Shown one piece after another: positions 1 to 10,650 of a stretch of 64,000 nucleotides of DNA. This DNA comes from Cyanoderma ruficeps (taxonomy: Eukaryota > Chordata > Aves > Passeriformes > Timaliidae), in the NCBI GenBank assembly GCA_008694505.1, contig VZDJ01007747.1, forward strand, positions 40,962,523-41,026,522. Direction: 5' to 3'. The notes under the pieces are model-generated. The model was not told where the DNA came from, ran no database searches, and saw only the letters and a list, made by a program, of their open reading frames with translations. Positions within the stretch are counted from its first letter, which is position 1, and the number at the start of each line of letters is the position of its first letter. A program made the translations under genes and the position numbers.

Positions 1-221
1 AAACTGATTAGTGAGGTACATGATCACTGCATGGATATTGCTAGGACTCTCTAGCTTCAGCAGCCTTGGAATTCCCTTAAAAATTCTGGGACCAGGAAGA
101 AACACAGAGAAGCTCTTCCTTCCTTTTCCCTTGTACCTCGTTAGAGATGGTTGCTAGCCAAGATGCTGAGGTCCTAAACACATGAGATTTAGGGAAGGAA
201 ATAGGCAAATTAATTCCTGGG

Positions 222-292
222 GTAAACTAATCTCAGAAAGTCTTTGGAAAGACTCTCTAAACTAATCTCAGAAAATCTACTTTGGAAAGAAG
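222..292. repeat. Imperfect tandem duplication, two copies of about 35 bp
   Basis: The segment taaactaatctcagaaa...ttggaaaga occurs twice in succession, at about 222-252 and 258-292. The second copy carries a few extra bases before ttggaaag. It looks like a local replication-slippage duplication; no function is evident. Confidence 0.75.
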
Positions 293-1807
293 CTTGAAAT
301 GGATTTGTAAAGACAATTCTTTTCATGAATATTTTATAGAAAGAATCAGCTTTGATGCCCTGCCAGATATTATTGCAGAATGGAAGATGCGGTTAATAGT
401 AAAGTGTAGCAACAAAAAAGTCCCCACAGAATTAAACTGTGGTACTACAAAAATAATCAACACCAAAATAAATTTCTATAACGGAATGAGTGTGCAAACA
501 AAAGATCTGAGTGTATCTGATGCTATTCAAGGCAAAAAGCTTCATTTCATTATATTCCAAGTCCCAGATAATTGAAGTACATTCATGACATTGATCTGTC
601 AGGAACGATCCAACATAATAAAGTAACTCAGACTATTCCATGACAATATTTAACACTCTCATGAAATAAATCTAACACTCGATACAGCAATACTGATGTC
701 AGCCAGATCTTGTTCAGTGGGATTTTTGCAGTATGCAGAATTTGTGTCCATGACAATTTACAGGAACTCGGAATGCCTGAGGCAAAAGAAAGCTCTCAGT
801 AGGCTGCACCACAACCTGATTACCTGGAGACTGAATTATTTTTATTTGCTTGAAGTCCAACAGCCCTACTATGCCAGCATTTGCTAGCGAAAAGTACAGA
901 AGGAGTATTTCTGTTCCAATGGGTCTGGACAGAGTGAAGGATAAAGGGGTGTCACCTTGTATATCTTGTGTTCTACCACTGGAACTCAGAATTTTGGAAG
1001 CCACAAGTAGTCAACAAAAAGCTAAAAAGATGATTGGCCAACCTGCAGACTAACTTATATTTCCTGCAGGTATGAGTATGGCAGGAGAATTTATGGAGGT
1101 GCATGACAGTCAACATCTCCTCTGGCAGAGGGGCAAAAGTCCAATGATATGATGAGGTCCTGTATAACCTAAAATTGTTTCTGGTGGATAAGTGCTGGAG
1201 TAGTAAAGGAGCCCTAACATCCCCCTTGACATTCCTAAAGATTCAACAGCCACAACATGCGATTTTTATCCCTCTATCCATAACCATATGGACTTAAAGA
1301 ACTGATGTGTAAGGAATCTCTTTGACAACTCCTCAATATGGGGTGGTTTTTGGAAGTGAACTAATACTTGTGCTACAACTTCCATGAAGATACTTCATGC
1401 TGTGAAATGGACTGAACCCAAGATGGTCCTAAGCCTTTGCCAGTGTTTCACAGATATTCCTTTACTGAGACAACTTCAAAGATGGCAGGTGCAGGGAAGG
1501 ACAACAAGCACAAATCAGTCCTTCTTTTGCAGATGTGAAATAATCCAGTAGGAGTTATCATGCCCAAATTTTTATTTAGGTTACAGATACTGAAGATGAA
1601 GGGCTGCCCACCCTTCTTCCTTGATACAAGAAAAATACGTGTTCTCGTGTAATTGGGATAGCATAAACTCTAGGAGGAAAGATGGGTCATCCTGACTGGA
1701 AATGATCCACAAGTGGGTCCTCCCTGCTGGAAAATGACCATTCAGGCCAACCTTTTAGACAGAGTGATCTCCATTTACAGGACAAGGAACATTTGAGTGA
1801 TAAATGA

Positions 1808-1839
1808 GCTTGTCATCAGACATGCTTGTCGTCAGACAT
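1808..1839. repeat. Tandem duplication of a 16-bp unit
   Basis: The unit gcttgtcatcagacat (1808-1823) is followed directly by gcttgtcgtcagacat (1824-1839), differing at one base. The single A/G difference makes it a possible length or SNP marker. Confidence 0.85.
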
Positions 1840-2585
1840 ACACATTGGTGTATTTTAGTATAAAGAATAAAAATAAGAATCTCAAACAGTGTTTGATTTA
1901 CACTCTAACTTTCTACAGAAAATGTATCTAAGAAATAGTCATTCCTATATAAAAAAATCTTATTCTGAAAGTTAATGTTGTTATTTTTTTCCCTGCAATA
2001 CCATATTCACTAGTATTATTTGATTATTTAATAGATTATTTGATTATTCAAGATCTTTTGACTTTTTTGTAGTTCTTTCATGTAGTGCCTGTGTATTTTA
2101 TACAGGTGTCTACATTTGTACAATGATTTAGGATGGAAATTAAAAGTTTGCTTAATGAAAGAGGGATGAAGCTCTGGAATAATCACCCAGAATAAATGGT
2201 TGATAATAACTTCATTTAAGTTGAAAATTGAGCAGTTTATGGAAAGAGGTAGCCAATGTAGTTGCATACAGTAATCTAGAGACCTGATCTCAAGCACCTG
2301 AGAGGCCCTTTCAGTTTCATGCTCTTGTAAGTATATAAAATAAATTTTAACCTAGATGCTGGGAAAGAAGAAAGAATTTAAAAGGTGTCTTTTCCAAGTT
2401 ATCTCATTCTCCAGAACATGCTGTAGTTATTTATAAATGTGTAACTACCAGCTGCCTTTTCTCACGGTTTTTTTTTTTTCCTCTCTCAAAAATACCCTGA
2501 TAAGCAGCAAACGAGGAACAACCACAGGACTACAGGCATTTGTATGTAACTATTTATCTTCAAAAGAAGTACAGCATAAAAAACC

Positions 2586-2715
2586 ATGAAAAGCAAATTA
2601 ATAGGATTCCTTATGAACTTTTGGATTTCTTTTTCACTCGCTTTGTATTTTCACATTGGAGAAAGAGAAGAGAAATGCATAATTGAAGATATTCCCAGCG
2701 ACACCTTGGTAGTTG
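2586..2715 (+). CDS. TMED11: TMED11 coding exon 1
   Basis: Starts at the ATG of MKSKLIGF and encodes the signal peptide, the mature start LYFHIGE and the first GOLD-domain cysteine (C31). It ends in phase 1 at G|GTAGGT. An alternative donor four bases downstream (GTACCT) would break the frame with exon 2. The open frame running on to 2861 is intronic read-through. Confidence 0.92.
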
Positions 2716-5700
2716 GTAGGTACCTGTCAACGCTTTATGATGATCTAACTCATGGAATAACAAAGATAACTGGAAATGTAGCAGCAGTTTCTGTGACAGA
2801 TGAATATGGTAAAAAACCAGAAAAGAGCACTCTGAAAATAACGCCCTGCAGCAGGGATTAGGTTTAAAGTCCTCAAACATTGTGTGTATCCATCACACGA
2901 AGAAATGCAGGTTTTCAGAGTGCTTTACTGACTAAATAGAGAAAAAGAATGTTTTTTAATTCCACAACTGTGGAACTTCTTCTTCCATGTGTGCTTCTGC
3001 ACATTCTGACTGATGTACTCATTCATGTCAGAATTTCTGTAACACGATTTTCCCTGTATGAATGGGAGAGTTACTTTTTTGATAAATGCTGGTTGGAAAA
3101 GAGTTAATTCATGATGTACTAAAGTTTCATTTCACCTCGGCTATCAGAAGCATATTAAATTAATCTACAAGACTGTAAATGTAAGATTTCAAGGGGATAG
3201 TAAAAAATAATACAAATTGATCTTTTTTTTTTAAATAATATGATGAATGTGAAAGACAATCCATAAAATGTAATTTGAGTACAGCACATTATGCTTTTGG
3301 AGGTCTCAGTGTGCCTTCTAGAGGCTAATCTTCCCAGAGTAATCAGAAAGTTTTTCTTGTTAATTAAACCCTTTTTGTAGTACTTTAGAACATTTTCTAG
3401 TGTTGTAAAAATTTATTGCATTTCACTCTGTTGTGACGTGCCCCTGAGCAATATTATGCATAAACACATGAAATACATATATATTTGTATTTTTCCTGAA
3501 AAAGCAATGCAGATATTTAATGTCAGGCTATGTTTTGTTCAACAGATTTTTCTATGTTTTTATTCAGGGAATTACAAAGTACAACGCTGGGACATACATC
3601 AACACGACTTTCTTGAATCTGCTCCTGGTTTGGGAATGTTTGTGACTGTCACAAGTCCTTCTGGTGAGGTAAAAATGCTTCATGAATGTTTCTTCAGGAT
3701 TTATGACTTGACTTCTGGCACTGGCAGGCAGCATATCTAAAAATAAAAGACATTTTTGGGGAAGAAGTATATCTACAGTTTACCAGCTAGTTCAGCATTT
3801 TGATGCTGAAAGATAAAAGTAAAAAGAAATTATGACATTGGATAATTATGTGTTTGGACAATTTTTGGATTACTACCAGATTTGGGAAACAGCATCAATA
3901 AGAAGGATAAGTGACAACAGAGAAAAGTAGCTAAATTAAAAATAAAATCCCAAAATTCACTAATGAAGTAAAATGGTACAGATTGTACTTGAGCAGCAGA
4001 AAGGAGTGCTGATGACAAACAAAACCCATAGTCAAGGTCCCCATGAGACTGCTCTTAGCCATCATGCAGAGCAGCTGCCTGAGCTCCATGAGGTCCTGAA
4101 CTTTTCCAGCAATGGACAATTTATTTCCCTGCCTAGACAAGGTCTCAGTTTTCAGACTTTGAAAGCTTTAGAGAGCATTGGCTTTTGTATATTGCAAAAT
4201 TCTGTAACGTTTTAATGCTCATGATGAGATAAAATTGTTTCATTTTCTCTAAACCTATTCTGAAATTCGGATAAATGCAATGATGCCAGCAGCTTAACTG
4301 ATTCCTTTTTGCATCCAATTCACTGTTTTTTGATTTTTCATTGCTGGTTTTAAACCCAACAGTTTGTATATCTAAATTGCAGGTGCTGTTGTCAAAGCTG
4401 TATGGGCCACAAGGGACCTTTTCTTTTACATCCTACCTCTCTGGGGAGCATATCATCTGTTTCCAGTCGAACTCCACAAGATTTGCAGTGATTGCAGGAA
4501 GTAAACTGGTAGGTGTATTTCCTAAATACTCTTTGTTGTAACTGTATAAATCATTTACCAACAACAGAGATTTCAAACCGGATTAGAAGTTGGTCTAACT
4601 TCTAGCAGATAATCCGATGTTTTTTAGCGATTAAAGAAAGTAAAGACAGAATTATGCAGATGAAGAGATAAAAAGACTTTTCATATTTTAAAAGTTAGCA
4701 TTCAAGAGGCAAGACTAAGGATGGAGAGATTTAATGTTTATATTGTGCTTTGAATGTAAAAGATTCTGATCAATAAGAACAACTAATTTGGATCAAAAAG
4801 AGAAATATGTAAGATTGACTAACATAGGCACTTGTCATAAAGATATTCCATGTATTCACTAATTTAGATTGGATTCCTAATGAAAATGTAACATTTTAGT
4901 TTTCAAAATGATACTCAAATGAGGAACATGTCAGCATACTTGTCTACTACCAACAAGGTTGGTTTTAATGCAGATTTGGGTGGGAAAAAAAGCCATCAGA
5001 GATTATATCACGGCTCTACTGATTGCAGCAAAAAAAAAAATTATAAATACTGTTTTTAAGTTTTATCTATTTGCTGCTTCCCAAAAACAAGAGAGAATTA
5101 CTCTCTAGAGTGGTTTGGGATTTTTTTCTCCTCAGCTGATGGCCAAAGTGTTAAATAACCAAATAAATATAAACACCTGAATGTGTTAAGGTGGGCTAAA
5201 TCTCATCCTAGCTGTGCACTTTGGAAACATGTAGATAACACAGAAATAACAGTACTGGAGTAGGATTGTTATACTGGAATAACAAGGTGTTCTTACAGGC
5301 TGACTGATAGAAATTAATGGAAATTTAATCATATACTTTGCAAAAGCAATTAGGTCTAATGATTAAAAAAAATTGTGGAGTTTATCAACTAAGGAGAGTA
5401 AGGGGGATAAAGCTTTGGTTGGTCATAGTTAGGTATGCACCATGAATGTGATTCTGAGGATGTGCAGGTGATTTTTATCTGGTACAGATGGGGGTGTATT
5501 AACATCATGTTCACATGATACATGCACCATGTAGAGTTCTGACCATCCGGTACAAAAGAAGCCAAGAGATGCAGGGAAGGAGAACATGATTATCACAAAT
5601 ATTAAATAATGTTGTTTGTTTGAGAACACAGCAATAAGAAAAAGAAAATATGTCCTTTTTAATTGTATCTGAAGGAATAAAGATCACAAATGGAAAAACA

Positions 5701-7748
5701 TTCTTTAGTGAAGACAAATCTAACTGTTCTTTGTAAGAACCAGATGATTGTCTGAACTGTTTCAAACAAAAATAAAGAAATTAATGGACCACAAGGTTGT
5801 GAGATGGATTTCTACCTATACAGTTAAGCAACCTCAAGACAGCTGAAAGAAGATACACTCTTCATTTGTGGCTGATTTCTGAGCAGACCTAACTTCTATT
5901 ATGGTAATATCAATTTTTAGGGTTTTGAAGATTATTTGTTTGGCTAAAACCTTTCTATTTTCTCTTAGGTACTAACTGGCTTCTAGGAGAAGTTTCTCCT
6001 ACTAGGTTTAGTAGATTTTTTCATTCATGCCAAAATAAATTACATAACATTGCAAGTTCCATTCTTGTCTCTTCTTTCTATGGTTACATTGCTTGGCTGG
6101 CTTGAGGCATTGTTGCTGTAGATGACACAACAGCCTGGAGGATATCAGGAGATATTCCAACTTGGATAAATAATGTGAAGAAAACAGTCATGTGAGGGAA
6201 CCTAGAAGTGTATCTGTAGAAAGCCTCCAACACTACTATTAAAATTATAATTTCTGCAATATTAGGATGAAATGTGAAACATAATGAGCAGTCCTTTTTT
6301 TTTCTTCAACTGTTTTGGGCAAAGGCAACATCTTAATGGTGGTTGAATCAATACTAGCATAAAATAGTGCCCTAACATCAGTGAAGACTGAAAATTTGTA
6401 TAACTAATTAAAAAAAAATTTAAGAAAGCCTTCACATTTTCTACCTGCTTCTAATTTTAGGAGGGATTTTTAAAAGCAATTAAAACTATTTTCCTGCAAT
6501 GATTTAAAGGGGAAATTATCAATTGTTACATTTTTATTCTAAGGAATTTTGAAAAAGCAGAAGATACAGTAATGAGAACATCTTTTTCCGTTTGCAGCGT
6601 CTTCACTTGGACATCAGAGTTGGGGAACATTTTTTGGATGAATCTGCTATTCAAGCCAAAGACAAAGTGGATGAAGTTAATGTCAGACTAGAGCATCTAA
6701 TTGAGCAAATACATCACGTAACCAGAGAACAAGACTATGAAAGAGTATGTATGTCCCCTAATGGAAATGTTAAAATATTGTCCATGGGCTTATTGATTTA
6801 TAAAGTATTATGAGGTTTATTATCCAATTGCAGTGATATATTTTTAACTAACTCATTAAAATATATAGATATTTAACCAAAATAATCTCCATTGCCTTGC
6901 AAAATATTTTTAAGCAGTTACATAAAACTAATTAATCACTGTGGACTCATGCTTGTAGCAACAGGTGTTGTTTCATAGCAGCCAGTGTTATTTCATAAAG
7001 CAGGGTTTTCCAAGCAGAGTTTTCTTGGTCAGACTCAGCCACAGCAGCCGAGCAGGTGGCCTTGTGGGTGATGCTGCCAGCTGTTGTTTCCATGCTGCCC
7101 TGTATGCACAAACTTTATTGAATGGGGAAGGAAATGACTGAGTGTATATTCATATATCCCCAGGAAGACAGACATAAAGCCCTCCTTCAAACAAGTGTAC
7201 ACCCAGTCGCTGTTCCATATGCATGCAGATAGGCTGTGTTTGAAATATATCAACTAATTAGCCAAAACCAGAAATTTGGCTGCAAAAGGGCTCTTGACAG
7301 CAATATGGAAGTGCCTGTAAACATAAACAGGTTAAAATCTGTACTAATGGAACAGTATGTTTAGCATAACACATCTTCTTTGAATAAGAGAAGCTCTGTT
7401 TGCCTTCTTGTTTCAGGATGCAGTGCCTGCATCTCAGTTTTGATTTGTAAAGATATCCACATCACAGATAAGCACACACCATCATTTTTATCCACATGGA
7501 AAAATGTTTCTGTTCACCACTATGCAGAAGAGGGATGCTTTTCTAGCTACCATACAGATGCCAAAATGTAATAATTATGCTTTTCCTTTACTCTCTAGGA
7601 GCGTGAAGAAAAATTTCGGAAAACAAGTGAAGAAACCAACAGCAATATTTTGTGGTGGGCTATAGTACAAACACTAATCCTCATCTCCATTGGAATCTGG
7701 CAGATCAAATCTCTCAGAGATTTCTTTATAGCTAAGAAGCTTGTTTAA
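2586..7748 (+). CDS. TMED11: TMED11, p24-family transmembrane cargo receptor (5 exons, 217 aa)
   Basis: A type I membrane protein of the p24/emp24 family, which cycles between ER and cis-Golgi and binds cargo and COPI/COPII coats. The coding exons are 2586-2715, 3568-3668, 4383-4508, 6598-6744 and 7599-7748; all introns are GT-AG and the phases agree, giving 217 codons plus TAA. Visible parts are a signal peptide (about residues 1-19), a mature start LYFHIGE, a GOLD domain (about 20-118) with the paired cysteines C31 and C103, a glycosylation sequon N107-S-T, a coiled coil (about 130-182), a membrane span (about 186-204) and a cytosolic tail with FF (210-211) and the dilysine signal KKLV at the C-terminus. 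The tail and the sequon match the TMED4/TMED9/TMED11 subgroup. Human has only a pseudogene (TMED11P) next to RNF212, and that synteny favours TMED11 over TMED4 or TMED9. No frameshift or stop interrupts the frame. A 5' untranslated exon may exist upstream and was not located. Confidence 0.93.
3568..3668 (+). CDS. TMED11: TMED11 coding exon 2
   Basis: The acceptor tattcag is followed by 101 bases encoding NYKVQRWD...[10 protein letters not shown]...SGE. The phrase PGLGMFV is a p24 hallmark. The exon ends in phase 0 at GAG|GTAAAA. Confidence 0.93.
4383..4508 (+). CDS. TMED11: TMED11 coding exon 3
   Basis: 126 bases after the acceptor aattgcag, encoding [16 protein letters not shown]-like FSFTS, GEHIIC with the second GOLD cysteine (C103), and the glycosylation sequon NST. 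Phase 0 at both ends; donor CTG|GTAGGT. Confidence 0.93.
6598..6744 (+). CDS. TMED11: TMED11 coding exon 4
   Basis: 147 bases after the acceptor gtttgcag, encoding [11 protein letters not shown], the linker AKDKVDEV and the heptad-patterned coiled coil that mediates p24 hetero-oligomers. It ends QDYER with donor AGA|GTATGT, phase 0. Confidence 0.93.
7599..7748 (+). CDS. TMED11: TMED11 coding exon 5, membrane span and COPI signal
   Basis: Acceptor ctctctag, then 49 codons and TAA. It encodes the end of the coiled coil ([14 protein letters not shown]), the membrane span beginning at ILWW, and the tail [10 protein letters not shown]. The FF pair binds COPII/COPI coats and KKLV is a canonical KKxx retrieval signal in this family. 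Confidence 0.94.
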   Translation, partial: EREEKFRKTSEETNSNILWWAIVQTLILISIGIWQIKSLRDFFIAKKLV

Positions 7749-8071
7749 GTTCTATAAAGTGAATGCAAAGATTCAAAAATTGCACACCCTGTAACTCTGA
7801 ACATCCAAAGAAACCCTGCACCTATGAGAAAATTGCTTGTATAGAACTATCAACCTTCTCTCATTTTCTGCTCTAACTCTGGTTTCCCCAGCAAGGTCAC
7901 AACCTCTGTCATCCCCTTACATTTTACTCCTTGAATCCCATCTTTTATGATTTTTCCCACCTCTACAGATGTAAAGCTAAATATAGAAGAAGTCAGTGAC
8001 TAAGGCAGCATTTAAGTTCCGTACTTAATGAAGAACATTTAATTTCGGCTAAATCTATAACAGAAATCTAA

Positions 8072-8077
8072 AATAAA
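8072..8077 (+). terminator. Poly(A) signal of TMED11
   Basis: AATAAA lies 324 bases after the TMED11 stop, followed by the T/G-containing stretch gttt...ggtcttt. This gives a 3' untranslated region of roughly 350 bases. No nearer canonical hexamer was seen. Confidence 0.7.
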
Positions 8078-9619
8078 GTTTCCTAAGGTCTTTAATTACT
8101 CTTTGCTGAGTAATCTTATTTGGCACTACCATGAACATTTCAGCACTTCAGACTGACTAGGATTCAGATAATAAACACAGAAATAATTACATCCCCTGCA
8201 GTGTTTAATTGGGGGAGAGTGTATTGAACTCCATCTATATATGTGTAACACCTAAATATAATTGGGAATGATTTCTTGTAAAATATTCAGAGTTTGAACT
8301 GATCAGTGGTGGCAGCAATTACCATGGAAGAGAGAGACCCAGACAAGCAATTTGGAATTATACTTACTTTTTACTTCCAGAAAAGCCCTAAACATTAGGC
8401 TATAGAATAGAATGATGATCAGATACCTCCCACAGTCGTTTATGTATATTATAGTCTTTATGAAGTATGCCAAAGTAACCCAAATTATAGGTATCTTGGT
8501 TAAACAATGCCAATTTTATTTTAATTCATTCCTGCACTATATGTTTCTGTGTTGAGATTTTTTTATCATCTTAATTATTTACTAAATTTAATATCACTGC
8601 CAATAGAAATTACTGGGTTTTGACTTGATTTTCCATTTCACTTATTGTAGCTTGGTTGCATATATCTTTATGCCCTAATTTTGCTAGTTTATGTACAAAG
8701 AGAAGTGTAACTACAGTATCATACAATGACAAGTCAAAGGCTGTGGTTAAAAATCCAGATAATTACCTTGACAAAGCAGCAGTGGTAGTAGGAAGAAGTT
8801 GGAGGTGATTACATACTAAAACATGGAAGTTGAAGTTTCTAGAGCACTGTCACAGCAGAATATTGTGGGGGTTTTTTCCAACCCATCTTTTCAGACCCTT
8901 TGCTAGTTTAAAAAGCAGTGAAAGGTGAAATATCTGTAGATCAATTATTGTTCTAAAGGCACTGCTTTCTTTCTTTTTTCTATCTTCCCACCTGTTGTTT
9001 TCTTTAGCAAGGAAATGACATTTCCCTTTAAGTCTCCTTACATTTCCAGGATGGGAATTAAAATACAGCTGGTAGTATGTGAGAATCAATAAAATTGATA
9101 CAAAGTAAAGACAAAAAGCAATGTTCCAGCGTCCAAATCAATCCAAATAAAATCTCATAAAGCTACTCACTGCATTGTGTCCTATATTTAAGAATTCAGA
9201 TACTTCAGAGGTGCCACTTTGAATGATCAGTAAGTAAGAGTTATTAAATTAACTTTTATAGAGCACTCACTCACAACACGTCTTGCAATAACATATTTGG
9301 TGGTGGGTAAGAAGGAAATATGTGCTAAAACCATATGGTATATGAAGTCCAAGAAGAAAGTAATAAAGTGTGGCGACAAGGTTGTGGTTCAGACTTTAGC
9401 TGATATTTAGTGTAAGCCTCCTAACCACATCCCAATGACAAACATAACTCATTTCATTTCTAGCACACTCCAGCTGGTAATCCAGGACAAGCAACATTTC
9501 AGAATTTATAAAAGAGCTGATCATGTTCTACCATATTAATTAGGTCTATATTCCTAGAGTATAGATTCAGCACTGAGACTTGGGAGTCTTGAATATAACT
9601 TGTGATTACTTAATTCTTT

Positions 9620-9676
9620 ACTACTGCTACTACTATTATTAATAATAGTAATCATCATTGTATCATCATCATCATC
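9620..9676. repeat. Degenerate (CTA/ATT/ATC)n trinucleotide repeat
   Basis: A run of three-base units passes from CTACTGCTA through ATTATTAATAATAG to a clean ATCATCATCATCATC stretch. It is a compound simple repeat, likely length-variable. Confidence 0.85.
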
Positions 9677-9916
9677 TTTGCTTTTATGAAATGTTTTCAG
9701 TCTCCTTCAAGATTTTTAATTAACTCCATAAAGCAGAAGCTGACTCACAGCTCCTTTGGGAAGCACTTTGGGGGCAGAAGCCTTTATAAAGTTAAAAGCT
9801 TCCTCTGCAGTTTGTGGCTCCGTCATACCCACAACTACAGCCTGCACTACAACTAGTTCTGTAAGGGACTTTCTCCCTGAAAGTTTCATCAATTCACTGC
9901 TAGTAAGCAATGGGGC

Positions 9917-9941
9917 CTCCCCCCCCCCACCCCCCCGCCCC
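9917..9941. repeat. C-rich homopolymer tract
   Basis: Runs of ten and seven C are broken by a single A, followed by GCCCC. Its complement is G-rich. It lies about 560 bases upstream of the RNF212 start codon, just outside the CpG island. Its length is likely poorly determined by sequencing. Confidence 0.8.
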
Positions 9942-10119
9942 ATAAATTAACATCAAATCTCCTTGTTTTTCTCTTCTTCCACAACAGAAGATGCCACAGC
10001 AAACTCGCGATAGCCAGTTAACAAACTTCTAGATTCTTGCATTTAAGAGTGAAACCCACAATTATATCCTCTGGGGTTTGTTTTGTTTTCTGTTTTTGGG
10101 TTGTTTTTTTTCTTCTTCC

Positions 10120-10650
10120 CCCCCACCATCTGTGGACCCTGGAGGAGAGAGCAGGGCGGCGCTGATGCTGAAGCCCCTTCCCGGAGTCCTGGGGGTGCAG
10201 ATCAGTTCCCCATGTTTGGGGACGGGAGAGGGAATCTCTCAGTGCACTGTTTGTGTCGGCACCGCTCCGCTTTGGTAGCGAGAGGCCAGAAAAAACAAAT
10301 TTTTAGGGGGGCTGTGTGTGTGTGGCGACCAAGCCCTGCAGCCCTGAGGCCCGGCGGCGAAAGGGGCGCGGGGCGCTGCCCTCAGGGCCGCCTCAGCGGG
10401 CGGGACGTGGCGGGGACGCACCGGCGGGGCTCGGCTTGTGGACAAGCGGCTCTCCCCCAGCCCCGGGCCGCCGCCGGGCCCTCCTACCCCGCTGCTCCAT
10501 GGCCGTGCCCGCCTTCTGCAACTCCTGCCTGTCCGAGCCTCGCAACCCCACGCCGCGGTTCTGCCTCACCAGCTGCGGCCACGTTTTCTGTGAGGTTTGC
10601 CTGCAGAAAGGTAATGGCCGCTGGGGCGCGCCCGGCGGGGCGGGTGTGCA
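10120..10650 (+). promoter_or_regulatory. CpG-island promoter of RNF212
   Basis: GC content and CpG frequency rise sharply here compared with the AT-rich surroundings: many CG dinucleotides between about 10140 and 10640, then almost none after 10750. The island spans the 5' untranslated region, coding exon 1 and the start of intron 1. No TATA box is evident, which suits dispersed CpG-island initiation. The long open frames seen here in several phases (for example 10083-10772) are by-products of high GC and not genes. Confidence 0.8.
10499..10610 (+). CDS. RNF212: RNF212 coding exon 1 (first half of RING)
   Basis: Begins at the ATG of MAVPAFCNSC and encodes six of the eight zinc ligands (C7, C10, C26, H28, C31, C34). 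It ends in phase 1 at AAAG|GTAATG. The whole exon lies inside the CpG island. Confidence 0.93.

Larger units (their letters stand above)
1..2585. other. Non-coding DNA upstream of TMED11
   Basis: This 2.6 kb stretch has no exon I can recognise. It is AT-rich and contains two short imperfect tandem duplications (about 222-292 and 1808-1839), listed separately. A 97-codon open frame at 282-575 on the + strand resembles no family I know and starts at a TTG, so I do not call it. By human gene order SPON2 would be expected beyond the left edge, but nothing here shows it. The TMED11 promoter and any 5' untranslated exon must lie in this stretch, but no CpG island or clear TATA box fixes a start site. 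Confidence 0.6.
8078..10119. other. Intergenic DNA between TMED11 and RNF212
   Basis: This 2 kb gap contains no recognised exon. Near its right end are a trinucleotide tract (9620-9676) and a C-rich tract (9917-9941). A minus-strand frame at 9716-9943 reads like protein in its last 60 codons but matches no family I know; it is discussed as a finding. Confidence 0.6.

Noticed and set aside
282..575. 97-codon + strand frame upstream of TMED11
   Set aside because: It begins at TTG, has no recognised domain and lies in AT-rich DNA with a tandem duplication at its start; no splice link to TMED11 was seen.
2586..2861. 91-codon reading of TMED11 exon 1 as a complete small protein
   Set aside because: After residue 44 it reads through the GTAGGT donor into intron; the family sequence continues only in exon 2 at 3568.
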